Source: Candidatus Aenigmatarchaeota archaeon (GTDB lineage Archaea > EX4484-52). Taken from it: 39,764 bases of DNA. A program made the translations under genes and the position numbers. The stretch covers positions 1 through 39,764 of the forward strand of contig JAGLPV010000008.1 of NCBI GenBank assembly GCA_023137195.1, read 5' to 3'. Numbering within the stretch: the stretch's first letter is position 1; each line of letters opens with the position of its first letter. Below the pieces are notes generated by a model. The model was given only the letters and a program-made list of their open reading frames with translations. It was not told where the DNA came from and ran no database searches. Positions 1 to 7,512 of the stretch are shown in pieces.

Positions 1-228
1 ATTTGACAGTTACGGTGGAATTTGTCGAAAAGTGTTCAAAAAGGTTTATTTATGCTAATTTTGACCCGATAAATGAGTTGATTTTGGTTCAAAATCAGGC
101 AATTACATGAGAAATTGAGGGAAAAAAGTTGTTTTTTGCAAACTGTCAAATGGGTTTTCGTGATTATTTAGATGTTGAACTGTCAAAGTTAGGTTATAAA
201 AACATTTAAGGAATCTAAAACACGAAAT
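1..228. other. Non-coding left edge with repeated AACTGTCAAA words
   Basis: No gene is visible before the M16 peptidase stop. The stretch holds three copies of one word: an inverted copy at 1-11 and direct copies at 141-151 and 178-188 (core AACTGTCAAA). The pair 1-11 and 141-151 is an exact 11-base inverted repeat. A small hairpin lies at 80-96 (7-base stem, 3-base loop). The window edge cuts the first copy, so the unit may extend to the left. Confidence 0.55.
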
Positions 229-1428
229 TCAAGGACCTAGATTAAAACTAGAACATTCGCTAATCCCTGCAAGTCTCTTTATTTCTTCTATTGTAACCGA
301 GTTTATATTACGACTAAACTCATAATAATCTTCTGCTTTGCCTGCAAACTCTTCTATAATTAAATTTACAGCAGTCTCATTACTTCCTTCACTTTCAACC
401 AAATGACTTCCGATGACCTGAGTTTTAGCCTCCTTTAGTTCATCAGAACGAATCTCCCTCATCTTTCCATACTCCTTGGAACAAATATCATAAACGCTAT
501 TCACCTTCCCGGAATCCGTTCCGGCAAAAATAGTCATATACCTGTAATTTCTACCCAAATCAAGACTAGTGTTAATAGTATAAACAAGTCCTCTCTTCTC
601 ACGAACCTCACTAAATAATTTACTACTCATGCCTCCTCCTAAAATAGTACTGAAAACTAAAGCAGTATAATTGTCCTTCTCGCCTAAAACAGGAAAATGA
701 AAACCCATTGTAAGATTACTCTGCATAACGCCCTCTCTTTTTTCATTTGTTCTGGCTATTTTTTTCTTCACATCAAGAGTATCTTTAAGTAAAATCCCAT
801 CGCGTTTAATATTTGCATACTTCTGTGCAAGCCTAACCACATCATCAAAATCATTATTTCCAACAACACACAAAACAGAATTCTTAGGAATATATACTTC
901 GCGATGTTTTGACAACAGTTGCCTAGGCTTCATCCCACGGACAAGTTTAATAGTTCCAAGACCAGACATACCATAAGGTTTTTCATACAAATTCTCTTTA
1001 ATCCTCTCATATGTATGCGCACGCGGACTATCGCAATACATCTTTATCTCTTCAGAAATAACCTTAGCTTCCTTAACAACTTCTTCATCCGGAAAAGAAG
1101 CATTAAAGAAAATATCACTAATAACATCAACTCCCAGTTCCAAATGCTCACTTGGAAGCCTAACATGATAAACCGTCATCTCTTCATGAGTAAAGGCATT
1201 CAAATCACCGCCAACCCTTTCCAATGTAGCCGAAATCTCCTGTGTTGTTCTTTTCCCAGTTCCCTTAAAACATAAATGTTCTATAAAATGAGCAATACCT
1301 TTCTCCGAAGCATCTTCATACATCGACCCATAACGAACAGCCATCATGACGGTAGTTACAGAAACATCCCGTTTCTCATGAATAACTGTTAAACCATTAC
1401 TCAATTTTTTACGATTAAACTTAACCAT
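229..1428 (-). CDS. M16 family zinc metallopeptidase (pitrilysin/processing-peptidase type)
   Basis: Predicted zinc protease of the insulinase-like M16 family. The inverted zinc motif HFIEH is at residues 47-51 (two His ligands plus catalytic Glu50), and the third ligand is expected at Glu126/127 in the VISEEIK stretch, the usual 76 residues on. The second half carries the family's REKRGLVY segment. At 399 residues it has the size of the two-domain bacterial type (about 410-430), which normally dimerises to form a closed chamber. There is no signal peptide, so it is probably cytoplasmic. The start is the only Met before the conserved N-terminal strand (LSNGLTV). It is monocistronic, followed on the minus strand by the repeat-bearing left edge. 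The family is certain; the substrate is unknown. Confidence 0.93.
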   Translation of the reverse strand: MVKFNRKKLSNGLTVIHEKRDVSVTTVMMAVRYGSMYEDASEKGIAHFIEHLCFKGTGKRTTQEISATLERVGGDLNAFTHEEMTVYHVRLPSEHLELGVDVISDIFFNASFPDEEVVKEAKVISEEIKMYCDSPRAHTYERIKENLYEKPYGMSGLGTIKLVRGMKPRQLLSKHREVYIPKNSVLCVVGNNDFDDVVRLAQKYANIKRDGILLKDTLDVKKKIARTNEKREGVMQSNLTMGFHFPVLGEKDNYTALVFSTILGGGMSSKLFSEVREKRGLVYTINTSLDLGRNYRYMTIFAGTDSGKVNSVYDICSKEYGKMREIRSDELKEAKTQVIGSHLVESEGSNETAVNLIIEEFAGKAEDYYEFSRNINSVTIEEIKRLAGISECSSFNLGP

Positions 1429-1467
1429 AAAAAATATACAAAAATTTGCTTTTAAGATTATGTAAAA

Positions 1468-1528
1468 TTAACACTTCAAAACAAAAATAATTTCCTCGTA
1501 TATCTTAAACTCATTTAACACTTCAAAA
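1468..1528 (+). repeat. 14-base direct repeat between two minus-strand genes
   Basis: The word TTAACACTTCAAAA occurs exactly at 1468-1481 and 1515-1528, 47 bases apart, in the 184-base gap between the M16 peptidase start and the pdaD stop. Its position just upstream of the peptidase would suit an operator, but nothing else supports that. Confidence 0.5.
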
Positions 1529-1612
1529 TTATACTTGTCCTAGAAAGAATACAAACAACTCACCAAATAACCTGTGGACAGACAATAACAACAAATTGTG
1601 TTAGTGTTCTCT

Positions 1613-2113
1613 TCATTCACAAAAAACCACAACAGCAATAACTGTAGTCCAGAAATTGTTTTTTCCTGTTGAGGACTGAGCAATAATTAATGTTTCTAAA
1701 ACAATATCTTTTTCTTTCATATCTCTTGCTGAAGTAGAAATAAGCATAGTTCTGGCTAATTCTTCTGCATATTTGCCTGTCTCTTCTTCTCGCCTTCCCA
1801 GACCACCATATTCTGCAATATATCCATGCGAGCTATCGTTTCTCGGAATAGCAACGCCAATAGATGCGGATATTAATTTATCTGGCTCATTTGTTTGATT
1901 TCTAGACATTACGCAGAAAACAATTTGTCCGGGCTTTAATTTTTCAATTCCCTCTTCTTTTGATATTATTTTGCATCCCGGAGGAAATATGCTTGAAACA
2001 TAGACTAGATTGTATTTTTCAATTCCTGCATCCTGGAGCGCAAATTCAAAAGAAACTAGTTTATCTTTATGAATGCCTTTTCCTTTGGTAAAAAATATTT
2101 CTTTTGGAACCAT
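1613..2113 (-). CDS. pdaD: Pyruvoyl-dependent arginine decarboxylase
   Basis: Self-processing enzyme that turns arginine into agmatine, the precursor for archaeal polyamines and for agmatidine in tRNA-Ile. The 166 residues match the family's usual size (about 165). The cleavage site is the Ser40-Ser41 pair in YVSSIFPPG: serinolysis there gives a small beta chain and an alpha chain capped by pyruvate made from Ser41. Other family features are the GGLGRREEE stretch near residues 103-111 and the PPG loop after the cleavage site. It is transcribed away from the membrane-protein/GGR operon across a 66-base divergent gap. It is downstream of nothing on its own strand, so it appears to be monocistronic. 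Archaea typically use this enzyme in place of PLP-type arginine decarboxylase. Confidence 0.95.
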   Translation of the reverse strand: MVPKEIFFTKGKGIHKDKLVSFEFALQDAGIEKYNLVYVSSIFPPGCKIISKEEGIEKLKPGQIVFCVMSRNQTNEPDKLISASIGVAIPRNDSSHGYIAEYGGLGRREEETGKYAEELARTMLISTSARDMKEKDIVLETLIIAQSSTGKNNFWTTVIAVVVFCE

Positions 2114-2152
2114 ATACTAATTAAAATACCTTTTACTACTTAATAGTAAACC

Positions 2153-2160
2153 TTTTATAT
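2153..2160 (+). promoter_or_regulatory. TATA box for the membrane protein/GGR operon
   Basis: TTTTATAT centred about 24 bases before the ATG at 2180. This is the spacing expected of an archaeal TATA box when transcription starts at or next to the start codon. No Shine-Dalgarno sequence precedes the ATG. Confidence 0.6.
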
Positions 2161-2179
2161 CTCTAACTCTTATGTAATT

Positions 2180-2755
2180 ATGCTTTATGAAAATATTGCC
2201 CTTGTCTTGGCTTATGCAATTATCGGTTTTGGGCTGAAATATATTGACGAAGTGTTTGACAAAAAAGTTTATAGTAAAAAAATAGCATTGCTATTTGTCA
2301 TAATTTGCAGTATCTTAATAGGTGTATTGTGTGCAATAGATAAATATTCTATGGCAATATTTTTTGCAATAATACTGGGTGTTGCCATTAGTGGAAAAAT
2401 AGATAATATTGCATTTAAAATCGGAGCTATTCTGGCATTATGCACTGTTTTTCTTATAAAATACCTGTTTTTACAGGGCAACATAAGTTACTTTCTTTAT
2501 TTTGTATTTTTTATTCTCTTGACCATGTGCATTTTGGATGAAGAATTAGATAAAGTAGGGCATAAAAAAGACATAAAACTATTCAAAACTCGCCCTTTTA
2601 TGAAACTTGCAATATTTCTCTTATGGGTAGCACAAAGCATAACATTTATTTATGTTTTGGCTTTTTTTGCATTTGATATTGCTTATACTTTTGCGGAATA
2701 TAAACCACCAAGAAAACTTCATTTTGATACGAATAAAGGAAAATGGATAAGATAA
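2180..2755 (+). CDS. Polytopic membrane protein, function unknown, cotranscribed with two GGR-like flavoproteins
   Basis: 191 residues with about six hydrophobic helices (roughly 5-23, 33-52, 57-74, 78-100, 104-121 and 138-170). Two acidic motifs sit at helix ends, YIDEVFD near residue 21 and LDEELDK near 121, with further Asp residues in KIDN and AFDIAY. I do not recognise the family. Paired DExxD-like motifs in a membrane protein recall UbiA-type prenyltransferases, but the length and spacing do not match. The stop overlaps the next gene by 13 bases, so it is translationally coupled to the first GGR-like gene. By context a role in isoprenoid lipid metabolism is plausible, but this is inference. 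Confidence 0.8.
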   Translation: MLYENIALVLAYAIIGFGLKYIDEVFDKKVYSKKIALLFVIICSILIGVLCAIDKYSMAIFFAIILGVAISGKIDNIAFKIGAILALCTVFLIKYLFLQGNISYFLYFVFFILLTMCILDEELDKVGHKKDIKLFKTRPFMKLAIFLLWVAQSITFIYVLAFFAFDIAYTFAEYKPPRKLHFDTNKGKWIR

Positions 2756-3921
2756 TTTGTGATGTATTGGTTGTAGGGGCAGGACCCGCCGGAAGCTCTG
2801 CTGCAAGAGTATGTGCAATGAATGGATTAAAAACAATTTTTATTGATAAAAGAAAAGAGATTGGAGTGCCTGCCTTATGTGCTGAGGGAATCGGTTCATA
2901 TTTGTTTTCATATCTTCCTGAAGGTATTGTTATTCCAAAAGAGCAATTGATATGGAAAATTGAGGGGATACGATTTTGCTGTGAAAATTGTATCATTGAC
3001 AAAACCGGCGGCTTTTGGGACGGCTATGCTGTGGACAGAACAAAATTTGACAAATGGCTCTCTTGCTTAGCGATAGAAAAAGGAGCCCAATTATTTACAG
3101 ATACAGAATTGATTGATTTAATTCAGGACAAAAACAAATATGTTAAAAAAGCAATAGTAAAAAAGCGGAGGAATATATTGGAAGTTTATCCAAAAATTGT
3201 GATTGGAGCAGATGGAGTTGACTCAAAGGTTTCAAAATTACTCGATTTGTATGAAGAAGAAAAATACAATATTATAGAAGTATATTCTTGGGAAATGAAA
3301 AACCTGAATTTAGAAAATCCAAATTTAGAGCAGATATTTTTTGAAGAATATGTCCCAGGAGGATATGCTTATATTTTCCCAAAATCAAAGACAAGAGCGA
3401 ATATCGGTGTAGGTGGTTTTTCATCTAAAGAAAAAATCAAAAAATGCTTTAGTAATTTTTTAGATAGTCCCTGTGTAAAAAAACAAATAAATGGAGGAAT
3501 AAAAATAGTTGAAAAAAGCAAAAAAGCAGTATTTGGTGATGTTGCAAAAAAAAATATATTCCGAAATGTAATACTTGCAGGAGATGCAGCAAACCATAAT
3601 TTAAAGCCATTTGTTGAGGGGATTTTGCCTGCAATAACTTCAGGAGACCTTTCGGGCAAACTGGCATCAGACATATCTAGAGGAAAAAATATTTCTCATA
3701 ACTATCATTTGAAAGAATTCAAAAAACTAATGCATCCTCATCATAGTGATTCAAAATATATAGAAAAATATATAATTAAATTAAATAAATCTAATAAAAA
3801 ACAAAAACATCTTCTTGCTTTTGGGTTGTGTATTGGGTTATTTGAACTTGAAAAAATAGAAGAATATGAAGCAATGAATTACGAAGAATTAAAAGAAATC
3901 TTAATTGAAAATGGAATGTGA
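2743..3921 (+). CDS. Geranylgeranyl reductase family flavoprotein, copy 1
   Basis: FAD-dependent oxidoreductase of the geranylgeranyl reductase family, which saturates isoprenoid chains such as archaeal ether lipids. The Rossmann motif GAGPAGSSAA starts at residue 12. The conserved Cys motif LCAEGIG follows near residue 46, and GYAYIFPKSKTRANIGVGG near 206 is the family's substrate-side strand. The second FAD motif is degenerate: AGDAANHNLKPFVEGI, where typical members have GDAAG...P..GGGI. The C-terminal tail is lysine-rich. It overlaps the upstream membrane protein by 13 bases and the second GGR by 11-17 bases. The altered second FAD loop separates it from copy 2 and may mean a different substrate or a non-redundant subunit role. 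Confidence 0.88.
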   Translation: MDKIICDVLVVGAGPAGSSAARVCAMNGLKTIFIDKRKEIGVPALCAEGIGSYLFSYLPEGIVIPKEQLIWKIEGIRFCCENCIIDKTGGFWDGYAVDRTKFDKWLSCLAIEKGAQLFTDTELIDLIQDKNKYVKKAIVKKRRNILEVYPKIVIGADGVDSKVSKLLDLYEEEKYNIIEVYSWEMKNLNLENPNLEQIFFEEYVPGGYAYIFPKSKTRANIGVGGFSSKEKIKKCFSNFLDSPCVKKQINGGIKIVEKSKKAVFGDVAKKNIFRNVILAGDAANHNLKPFVEGILPAITSGDLSGKLASDISRGKNISHNYHLKEFKKLMHPHHSDSKYIEKYIIKLNKSNKKQKHLLAFGLCIGLFELEKIEEYEAMNYEELKEILIENGM

Positions 3922-5041
3922 TGTATTGGTCGTAGGGGCTGGTCCTTCGGGTTCGCTGGCAGCAAAAACTATAGCTGAATCTGGACTAAACGTCATTTTA
4001 ATTGAGAGGAATAAAAAAATAGGAACTCCTGTCCGGTGTGCAGAAGGAATAAGTGCATATTTATTCAAAGATACTGGGATAAAAAAGCACAATTCCTTTC
4101 TTTGCCGGAAAATAAAGGGAACTAAAATTTATTTTTACAACGAGCAATATATATTGAGTGGCAAAACATGGCAGGGTTATGTAATAGACAGAAAAATATT
4201 TGACCCTTATCTTGCAAAACTAGCTCAAAAAGCAGGTGCAAAAGTATTTTCAAATGCGAATGCTGTTGAGATGAAAAGGGTGAAAAATGGCTGGATTGTT
4301 GGAGTTAATTTTGGTAAAATAAAAAAGCAAATAGAGGCAAAATTTGTCATTGGAGCAGATGGTGTTGAATCAAAAATAGGAAAATGGGCTGGTTTAGAGG
4401 ACAATAGCAATAGGGGCTTATTCAAATGCTTGGAATATGAAATGGATGATTTAAATATAGGCAAAAACGACAAATTTCATATTTGCTTTGGACAGGAATT
4501 TCCTGGTGGTTATGCCTGGGTTTTTCCAAAATCAAAGACAAGAGCAAATGTTGGAGTAGGAGTAAATGTCAAGAAAAATGCAAATCTAAAACAACTACTG
4601 GATTTTTTTATAAACAAATATCCAAATATAAATAAAATGATTGGGGGAAATTACAAAATTTTGGAAACCCGCGGCGGCTTGATTCCGGCAAATGGACCAA
4701 AAAAAATAGATGGTCTTGTGGGCGATAACATATTGCTTGTAGGTGATGCAGGAGAATTTGTGGAGCCGATTACCGCAGAAGGAATTGAGCCAGCAATGCT
4801 GTCGGGCATTGCCGCGGGTGAAACAATTATTGAAGCATTTAGAAAAAAAGATTTACGCAAAAATTTCTTAAAAATTTATGAGCAAAAATACAAGAAAAAA
4901 CATTATTCTAATGTAAAATTAGATGAATTAAATAAAATAAAAATATATTCAAACTTATTTTTTTATATATTTAATAAAAAATATATTCCGAAACGAATCA
5001 GAAAACTGTCATTGAATTTTCTTTTTAATTCAATCAAATAG
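3911..5041 (+). CDS. Geranylgeranyl reductase family flavoprotein, copy 2
   Basis: Second tandem FAD-dependent GGR-family enzyme. It has GAGPSGSLAA at the N terminus, RCAEGIS (conserved Cys), GYAWVFPKSKTRANVGVGV, and a complete second FAD loop VGDAGEFVEPITAEGIEPA followed by MLSG. This looks like the canonical member of the pair. I start it at the ATG at 3911, directly before the FAD motif; a TTG two codons earlier (3905) is also open. It overlaps copy 1. Its stop overlaps the convergent FIST gene by 8 bases, so no terminator fits between them. Digeranylgeranylglycerophospholipid reductase is the likeliest activity by family; the exact substrate is unproven. Confidence 0.9.
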   Translation: MECDVLVVGAGPSGSLAAKTIAESGLNVILIERNKKIGTPVRCAEGISAYLFKDTGIKKHNSFLCRKIKGTKIYFYNEQYILSGKTWQGYVIDRKIFDPYLAKLAQKAGAKVFSNANAVEMKRVKNGWIVGVNFGKIKKQIEAKFVIGADGVESKIGKWAGLEDNSNRGLFKCLEYEMDDLNIGKNDKFHICFGQEFPGGYAWVFPKSKTRANVGVGVNVKKNANLKQLLDFFINKYPNINKMIGGNYKILETRGGLIPANGPKKIDGLVGDNILLVGDAGEFVEPITAEGIEPAMLSGIAAGETIIEAFRKKDLRKNFLKIYEQKYKKKHYSNVKLDELNKIKIYSNLFFYIFNKKYIPKRIRKLSLNFLFNSIK

Positions 5042-6332
5042 AAATTATATTAAATGTTTCATTAAACGCATGATATTCTTTTTTTGGAAAACAAATGTTT
5101 TCTCCAGCCGTATAAATCAATAAAAAAGAATTTTCTTTAAAATAATTATTTAATATATCTCTTACTGCATAAACATGATTACCTAATGAATCTAATCTTG
5201 CTGTGCAAGAGACAACAAATCCCATTTTTGGTTTATTTATATTGGTTGAAGCAATTGCTTTATTTACACAACCAACCATTTTTTTACCAGTTGTAGTTAA
5301 AATTTCTATATCCTTTCCTTTTATCCTGTAACTTAAAATAAAAATATTATTTATGATGCTGCCTACTACATGCGGGCATAAATAATCATCTTTATCTTTG
5401 AAACCTAAGGGATAAAAATAAGTAATATCATGAATTTTCTCTGTCAATTGTTCTTTTGTCAAACCTATGCTATTGAAAAAAACATCTGTTGCTGATTTTC
5501 CGTCTAATTCTTCTATAATTCTATTGTTTTGACTGCTTTTTGTTATTTTAAATTTTTTGCCTGTTGAATGCAACCCGTGCTCACTTCCAAAGCCGATATT
5601 TATATCTGTATTTATTTTCATAGCAACAATAGCATTTTCTTTAATTTGTTTACCAAAAAATTGATAATTTTTGATTATTTTGTCATCATCAGTGGAACTT
5701 CCACCAAAAACAATATCATCTTTATTTATGTGTTTTGTTAATTCACAAATAACTTCATCTTCCAGCCCATGTCCTTTTTGCAGATATTGTGTAGATTTTT
5801 TCAACAAAGCAGGTCCTATTTTTTCTGCAATTTTTTCTTTCAAAACCCACTGAGAACCAAAACCTGCAAAAGTTGGTTTAGTTGGTCCAGAAATCATATT
5901 CAAAAAAAGATTATTTTTGTATTTCTCTTTTCTTTGCTGTTTTTTAATCATCCCTTCACATTCCCTCGCCGCCTTCTGCGGATTCCTTTTTGTATTACGA
6001 CCAAACCCAACAGCAACATCCATATTCTGATAAGAAACGGCCATTGCCGAGGCACCATGAACAAAGCACCCTTCCTTACACATAAACCCCGCAACGGTCC
6101 CTCCAATCAACGGCGTTCCGGCTGGCAAAATCTCCCAGACGCCGTCCAGAAACTCCTGAAACCCGCCATATTTTTCATAATGAATAGTAGAATAAAGCAA
6201 AAAAAAATCCGGCTTTTTCCCGCCAAGACCGCTCATTGTTTTCTTAGCAACTTCTCTCCCTGCCTTTCTTGCATCCCACAACTCTGTCATCCCGACGGAT
6301 GCCTTAAAATCAACCATAGATTCATCCAACAA
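5034..6332 (-). CDS. FIST-domain sensor protein (FIST_N plus FIST_C)
   Basis: 432 residues matching a FIST_N domain (from ASVGMTELWDARKAGREVA, with the LIGGTVAGFMCKEG stretch near residue 97) followed by a FIST_C domain (IHDITYFYPLGF through VVSCTARLDSLG). FIST domains are predicted ligand-binding sensors, often proposed to bind small molecules such as amino acids, and are usually found in signalling proteins. Here no output domain is attached. Output may instead come from the two upstream genes of the same operon, the KaiC-like ATPase and the Roadblock-like protein. Its start overlaps the Roadblock gene by 11 bases; a Met five codons in (6317) would remove the overlap. The ligand is unknown. 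Confidence 0.87.
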   Translation of the reverse strand: MLDESMVDFKASVGMTELWDARKAGREVAKKTMSGLGGKKPDFFLLYSTIHYEKYGGFQEFLDGVWEILPAGTPLIGGTVAGFMCKEGCFVHGASAMAVSYQNMDVAVGFGRNTKRNPQKAARECEGMIKKQQRKEKYKNNLFLNMISGPTKPTFAGFGSQWVLKEKIAEKIGPALLKKSTQYLQKGHGLEDEVICELTKHINKDDIVFGGSSTDDDKIIKNYQFFGKQIKENAIVAMKINTDINIGFGSEHGLHSTGKKFKITKSSQNNRIIEELDGKSATDVFFNSIGLTKEQLTEKIHDITYFYPLGFKDKDDYLCPHVVGSIINNIFILSYRIKGKDIEILTTTGKKMVGCVNKAIASTNINKPKMGFVVSCTARLDSLGNHVYAVRDILNNYFKENSFLLIYTAGENICFPKKEYHAFNETFNIISI

Positions 6333-6687
6333 TCTTAATTATTTTTCTCCTCCCGTTCTCCATTGCAACTTCCAGAAGTCCGCGATTTGAAAGAGCGGGC
6401 ACAATACTTACTAAAGCCATATTAGATTCATGGAGAATGAAAAACATCACATCATATTTTTCCAGTTCAAAAAACATCTTGTCCAGCCCTTTTTTTGAAA
6501 ATCTTTCAATAACATTAAAAGTTTCATTAATGCTGTCTTCCAAAACCTCCCATGTATCAATAACTTCCTTTTCAAATTTATCTTTATCCGGAATTATTCC
6601 ACCCATTCCTTTTTCTATGACCATACAGGCGTATATGTCATCATATCTCATTAATTCATTAAGAACGTCTAATATTTTTAGTCCCAT
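6322..6687 (-). CDS. Roadblock/LC7-like protein
   Basis: 121 residues with the pattern of a Roadblock/LC7 (MglB-like) domain. An N-terminal helix is followed by a strand with IYACMVIEKGMGGIIPD (the usual ...vvD.dG..i turn), a long helix, and then strands YDVMFFILHE and MALVSIVP ending in NRGLLEVAMENGRRKI. The family regulates small Ras-like GTPases or acts as a dimerising scaffold. No GTPase gene lies in this operon, so a scaffold role with the KaiC-like ATPase or FIST protein is my inference. The start codon overlaps the KaiC stop by one base (TAATG arrangement), showing tight coupling. The family assignment is from pattern and is less certain than for its neighbours. Confidence 0.65.
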   Translation of the reverse strand: MGLKILDVLNELMRYDDIYACMVIEKGMGGIIPDKDKFEKEVIDTWEVLEDSINETFNVIERFSKKGLDKMFFELEKYDVMFFILHESNMALVSIVPALSNRGLLEVAMENGRRKIIKIVG

Positions 6688-7409
6688 TATAATTTTACAG
6701 CGATGCCGTCTTTTTTAATTTCCATTTCAAAAGACTTCAATGTATGTTTTATCCCTCTCATCTTTCTTACGCCTATTTTTCTTGTATCCAATGACTCGTA
6801 CACACTTAAAACAATTGATCCATCAGCAACAAATTCCTCTGCACCATATCTTGAAAGTTTGCCTCCCTGTCCCTCAACAATCTCCGTACTCATCATAGTT
6901 GTCGTATTTGCTTTCCTCAACCTGTCTATTACAAAAAAAAGACCTCTTCTTATCCCATATTCACCGGGAACAGATTCTATTCCCTCGTGCGCAACAAATG
7001 CAGCAAACAAAGATATGGGGTCAATCACAACCCTTGTTGCCTTTATATATTCAATATAATGTTCAAAAGAATTCAGACTCAAATCACCGCTCAATTCAAA
7101 AGGATTATATTGCTTTAAATATAATTTTTTTTGTTTTTCATACTTCTCAAAATCCCATCCGAACTGTGCGGCATCCTCACTGATCTGCTTTTTTGATTCT
7201 TCAAGAGTAATAAATAAGCATGTCTCTCCATTTTTCAGACCTTCATTAAGATATTGGCATAAAAATGTTGTTTTGCCGCAACCTGCACCGCCACTGACAA
7301 GAACTGTATGTCCTTCAGGGATTCCACCACCCAAAAGAGTGTCTAATCCAGAAACGCCTGTTTTAACCTTCTTAACTTTATTGGGCTTGGATTTTTTATT
7401 CAACATCAT
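6687..7409 (-). CDS. KaiC-like RecA-superfamily ATPase (RAD55 type, single domain)
   Basis: 240 residues when started at the ATG pair at 7409/7406. Upstream in-frame codons back to 7466 are rejected because a TATA box sits inside them. Walker A is GGAGCGKT (residues 40-47), the catalytic Glu pair is in ITLEES (70-71), and Walker B is RVVIDP (126-131). The C-terminal GVRKMRGIKHTLKSFE stretch is the conserved KaiC/GvpD signature. Single KaiC domains are common in archaea and bind ATP in hexamers, often in signalling operons. This is the first gene of a KaiC - Roadblock-like - FIST operon. It is transcribed from a short divergent region shared with the debranching enzyme gene. The physiological role is unknown. 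Confidence 0.92.
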   Translation of the reverse strand: MMLNKKSKPNKVKKVKTGVSGLDTLLGGGIPEGHTVLVSGGAGCGKTTFLCQYLNEGLKNGETCLFITLEESKKQISEDAAQFGWDFEKYEKQKKLYLKQYNPFELSGDLSLNSFEHYIEYIKATRVVIDPISLFAAFVAHEGIESVPGEYGIRRGLFFVIDRLRKANTTTMMSTEIVEGQGGKLSRYGAEEFVADGSIVLSVYESLDTRKIGVRKMRGIKHTLKSFEMEIKKDGIAVKL

Positions 7410-7428
7410 ATTATAGTGAGTAAAAAGT

Positions 7429-7436
7429 ATATAAAG
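7429..7436 (-). promoter_or_regulatory. TATA box for the KaiC-Roadblock-FIST operon
   Basis: TTTATATA on the minus strand, centred about 24-26 bases before the ATG pair at 7409/7406. This implies a leaderless or near-leaderless transcript and decides the start codon. Confidence 0.65.
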
Positions 7437-7481
7437 ATTTGGTATATATTTAGTGCTTTTTATCACATGGATGATTGCATA

Positions 7482-7490
7482 TATATTTAA
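7482..7490 (+). promoter_or_regulatory. TATA box for the debranching enzyme operon
   Basis: TATATTTAA centred about 27 bases before the ATG at 7513. There is no Shine-Dalgarno sequence, consistent with leaderless transcription. It lies only about 50 bases from the opposing TATA box at 7429-7436, so the two operons share one compact divergent control region. Confidence 0.65.
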
Positions 7491-7512
7491 AAATTAACAA
7501 TTAAATAAGTAC

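Noticed and set aside
7410..7466. 19-codon N-terminal extension of the KaiC-like gene
   Set aside because: The TATA box at 7429-7436 lies inside it, and the family starts near the second Met.
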